Origin: CAVRQM01 sp965246915
GTDB lineage: Bacteria; Pseudomonadota; Alphaproteobacteria; Acetobacterales; Acetobacteraceae
Reading direction: 5' to 3'
Assembly: GCA_965246915.1 (NCBI GenBank)
Contig: CBDFGB010000015.1
Coordinates: forward strand, 1 to 64,000
Length of the DNA stretch: 64,000 bases
Shown: piece after piece, positions 63,201 through 64,000 of the stretch
Numbering within the stretch: position 1 is the stretch's first letter
Layout: the number at the start of each line of letters is the position of its first letter
The notes under the pieces: model-generated
What the model saw: only the letters and a program-made list of their open reading frames with translations
Told to the model about the DNA's origin: nothing
The model's database searches: none
Program-made: the position numbers and the translations under genes

Positions 63201-63942
63201 TCATCTGGCCGCTGTTGATGAAACGGTTCGCCGAAATCGCGATCAGCCCGCCGCTGCTGGTGAATCCGATCGTCCCGGCATTGACCAACCCTGTTACCGC
63301 GGTCGTGCTCGCCGCCTGCAGAAATCCATAGCCGCCGTTCGCGCGCACGGTGAGCGACGGGCCAAGCGTCAGCGTCCCGCCCGTGCCGAAAACATCCTTC
63401 TCCACCAGCTTGGCCGGACTTCCAGACGACGAGCTTCCGATATTGATGGTGGCACCATCGAGGACCTGTGTGTCGGCCAGCGCCAGCGTCGCCGATGCGC
63501 CAGTGAGATTGATCGTGCCCGCTCCACTGCCGCTGGCCTGCGACAGGCTGATCCCGCCGACCACGGTCAGGCTAGCGCTGGCGGCCGCTAGGCTGAGCGC
63601 GCCCTGATACGAGACGGCACTCAGCGTGCCGCGGGTCACCTGGAACGTGCCGCCGGCGACCGAGATCGTGCCGCCATTGATGGTCGAACCGTTCAGGGCG
63701 TAGGTGCCGGCGGTCAGCGACAGCACGCCAGCGAGATTGAGCGTGCTGCTTGGCGATAGCGTGGCGCCGGCACCGCTGATGGTGATCGACCGGATGGAAA
63801 TCGCGCTGCCGGCGCTGATGCTGTAGCTGCCCGACGCGGCGATCAGAACGTCATCGCCAGCGCTCGGCGCCGACCCTGTGTTCCAGTTCGGGCCCGTCGT
63901 CCAGCTTCCGGAGGTTCCGGTCTTCCATGAGATCGAGGCCAT
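57280..63942 (-). CDS. Giant repetitive beta-helix protein, probably type I-secreted
   Basis: One uninterrupted frame of 2,220 residues, rich in Gly, Thr, Ser, Ala and Asn, with no cysteine that I could find. The N-terminus MASISWKTGTSGSWTTGPNW shows no signal peptide. The body is built of parallel-beta-helix-type repeats such as TFTNxGTIxVxGGT; larger modules of about 280 residues recur, each with the pattern GGGLVFADGTLDGVTYRGAL near residues 382, 669, 947, 1226 and 1669. Two copies of a LLLDKPSTYTGSIAGFALGD block flank the last large module. The last 60 residues (VIDVTDLSFVS ... NQHGGTLIVHH) resemble C-terminal type I secretion signals of alphaproteobacterial surface proteins. No autotransporter barrel is present. 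ATG 63942 follows GGGAG. A biofilm or adhesion role is inferred. Confidence 0.85.
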   Translation of the reverse strand: MASISWKTGTSGSWTTGPNWNTGSAPSAGDDVLIAASGSYSISAGSAISIRSITISGAGATLSPSSTLNLAGVLSLTAGTYALNGSTINGGTISVAGGTFQVTRGTLSAVSYQGALSLAAASASLTVVGGISLSQASGSGAGTINLTGASATLALADTQVLDGATINIGSSSSGSPAKLVEKDVFGTGGTLTLGPSLTVRANGGYGFLQAASTTAVTGLVNAGTIGFTSSGGLIAISANRFINSGQMTVTGGGTLDVLTGPYGVATGAVGSNSGTIAISSGLLAFANSFTNTGSVVATGGTVTIAGTFVTTGAFTANNTKLTIGGTISGASLLALLNNSSDTVTYTATYENSGAVLNIGSGTTIGTLTLGTSLPIRNGTIADAGGGFVFNAGTLTNVTYQGTVDLSRNGSVLNIATKLVNKGAGGSGLGAIKLTGTSSYLNLIGSQTLDTAIVTLGSSVRTSSARITERDSAGTGTTLTLGSSLQIVSNGGFGAITSVGTLAPDALVNRGTVQVATGGGVIQLSADQFTNSGKLLVSAGGTLGVLSGPYTVPAAAVGTNTGSISSAGGVLLFGASFTNTGSISVNGGTLTLAGTFDDAGALSVNNATVNLGGVFGGQSFLRLLNNSTDTVTVTGTYDNSGDTLYVGSGTTLGTINLASGLPISGGTIVDTGGGLIYAGGTLDGVTYVGTLSLGGSDVLDVLDGLIVRNSGGSGPGIVNLTGGYSQINFLNGQTVDGLTITMGDASQATDSLYNFAAGTVALGAGVRVQQITGVAQIYSYAPATTVNQGRISVGGDGLFQIYGNGGGFINSGTISVSGTGTLAVSAFLGDTQFTNAGVLIATGSSDVTLEAGWSNTGTISVTGATLKLGSDTTSGWQSIGTITASNATLELGGAFTTAQLAQIGLSNTDTRIFGALDNTSTILAIGGAAALGTITLAGGTVTGGTISDAGGGLVFADGTLDGVTYRGALTIGQDGNAWVVNGLTLRPSSGSGAGTINITGGGSGLFILDTETLDNATITMGDASGETDYIQNYVFPGPGTLTLGAGLLIQQSVGDAAIYTAASGTTISNARITVTGGTFHVDYGTFVNSGTISATGATAVFDDNVVDFTNSGLISATSGGDIALQAGWDNTGTINISGGGHLQLGSDASTAWGTIGTINATNATLDLYGAFTTAQLLSLSLSGDVANVFGALNNAGGTLSIANGGGLAALGPAAGGVIRGGVIVDAGGGFVAGGGTLDGVTYRGVLAISPSGSLNVQNGLTLQAASGGGAGTLALTGGGSSLVVLDTETLDNATIRIGDASGVTDILSNGGANGNTLTLGANILLQQTTGQAQILSSGSNDVTVNQGLIAVSGGTLDVSGGTFTNNGTITVTGGGAVTFEPNSLGNATGGVLSGGVYAVGSGSTLELERSSNVSVLNADVTETGSSAVVQWLNGSGVETALDSNVRTIGVTGALRLLSGRSLAIPGAFLNQGVLQLAGGTLSTSSTLTVAGTLSGFGSIVGGLSATGLVEANDGLLKIVNITSGSGQLQIDSDGTLELVTNSGLSSTFNGAGGTLLLDKPSTYTGSIAGFALGDSIVLGGITASAVAIANNVLSVNLTNGGTLTYSVSGSFTGLRVQAAAVNGDTVITLASAAPTQITSLLDNRGRTLSVGNGTTYDLAGGTVWGGTISDAGGGFDIGYGTFDDVTYRGTLIVDGSGVLNVVNGLIVRTVSGGLPGAISLAGGGSILQVLDTETLDNAVVTIGDSSGSIDILGSAGAAANTLTLGAGLTVRQTVGQAQLLNGGTSDAIINRGSIAVAGGTLDISGGSFSNSGTISVSGGGTLMFEPATLTNFASNTLTGGVWTVGAGSTIQLARSTFIYTLNADVTLSGTGSVIQSLNSSNVQNSLDGSLRTIGASGALRVLGGRSLALKGTVSDQGLLQLGGGTLSNTSVTTISGTLLGYGTAVGGITNNGVIEANGGRLTIVNIATGTGRLQVDAGATLDLATTNAMNSGFSGVGGTLQLDKPTTYTGTIGGFAVGDTIVLGGVTANSASITGGTLTVNLNTGKTLSYAVTGSFSGLTVQTASVAGNTNVTLSSGSGLRVAAASAPVATPIQASNLSLATAGFLDASGHLAGRAVVAGPSAQTLSGDAATRDIFTGTAAGLNGDWIAQFGGTGVAADVIDVTDLSFVSAVASIASSAKGSALTYGDGHHTFSLGLAGSVPASHLMLMSNQHGGTLIVHH

Positions 63943-64000
63943 CGACGGCTCCCATAATTAGAGTTGATCTACGACTTAGTGGGGTTCAGTTCGCGAATCG

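Noticed and set aside
57280..63942. CRISPR array or DNA-level tandem repeat
   Set aside because: The repetition is at protein level with variable unit length and diverged DNA; there are no constant repeats with unique spacers of uniform size.

Overview
This is a high-GC, gene-dense chromosomal window from an alphaproteobacterium, most likely a Rhodospirillales member near Acetobacteraceae. The placement is inferred from the mdh-sucCD-sucAB-lpd gene order, a DUF1849/EipB protein, a PQQ-type sugar dehydrogenase paired with its own cytochrome c, a type III L36 protein, and a fused LivM-LivG subunit. No rRNA, phage, intact insertion sequence or CRISPR array was seen. There is one tRNA, tRNA-Val(CAC).

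Layout. 1-7.8 kb: end of an aldehyde dehydrogenase, an FdhF/YdeP-type molybdopterin oxidoreductase, then gmhA, a large glycosyltransferase and a phosphoribosyltransferase. 8.1-12.5 kb: the serC-serA operon on the minus strand behind a probable structured leader, a divergent aldose-1-epimerase-like gene, a small membrane protein and a ribbon-helix-helix protein. 12.4-20.1 kb: a seven-member minus-strand operon reading BMP-type binding protein, two permeases, a ruined formamidase gene, a biuret hydrolase, an ABC ATPase and allophanate hydrolase. It has a candidate sigma-54 promoter and reads as nitrogen scavenging from biuret or related amides. 20.1-26.9 kb: efp, suhB, an OmpA-like protein with a MotA/MotB-like stator pair, a TPR protein, rpmJ and a DUF3108 protein. 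27-34 kb: tRNA-Val, a secreted esterase of different base composition, a cystathionine gamma-synthase-family enzyme, a DUF2786/metallopeptidase pair, an HU-like protein, a NUDIX hydrolase, a PQQ dehydrogenase with cytochrome c, and a hicAB locus whose toxin gene has a stop codon.

34-39 kb: a complete branched-chain-amino-acid-type ABC transporter (livK, livH, livM-livG fusion, livF). 39-48 kb: transglutaminase-like protein, rpmB, lytic transglycosylase, rnd, corA, aspS, EipB-like protein and a GNAT enzyme. 48-57 kb: mdh-sucC-sucD-sucA-sucB-lpd, the back half of the TCA cycle, all on the minus strand. 57.3-64 kb: one gene for a 2,220-residue repetitive, cysteine-free, probably type I-secreted beta-helix protein.

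The most informative signals lie in the gaps. Four broken genes (formamidase, hicA, a Uma2-family nuclease and a small coiled-coil gene inside the suc operon) can be read through their frameshifts or stops. A palindromic repeat occurs twice in inverted orientation, once in frame inside allophanate hydrolase and once at the ruined formamidase 3' end.
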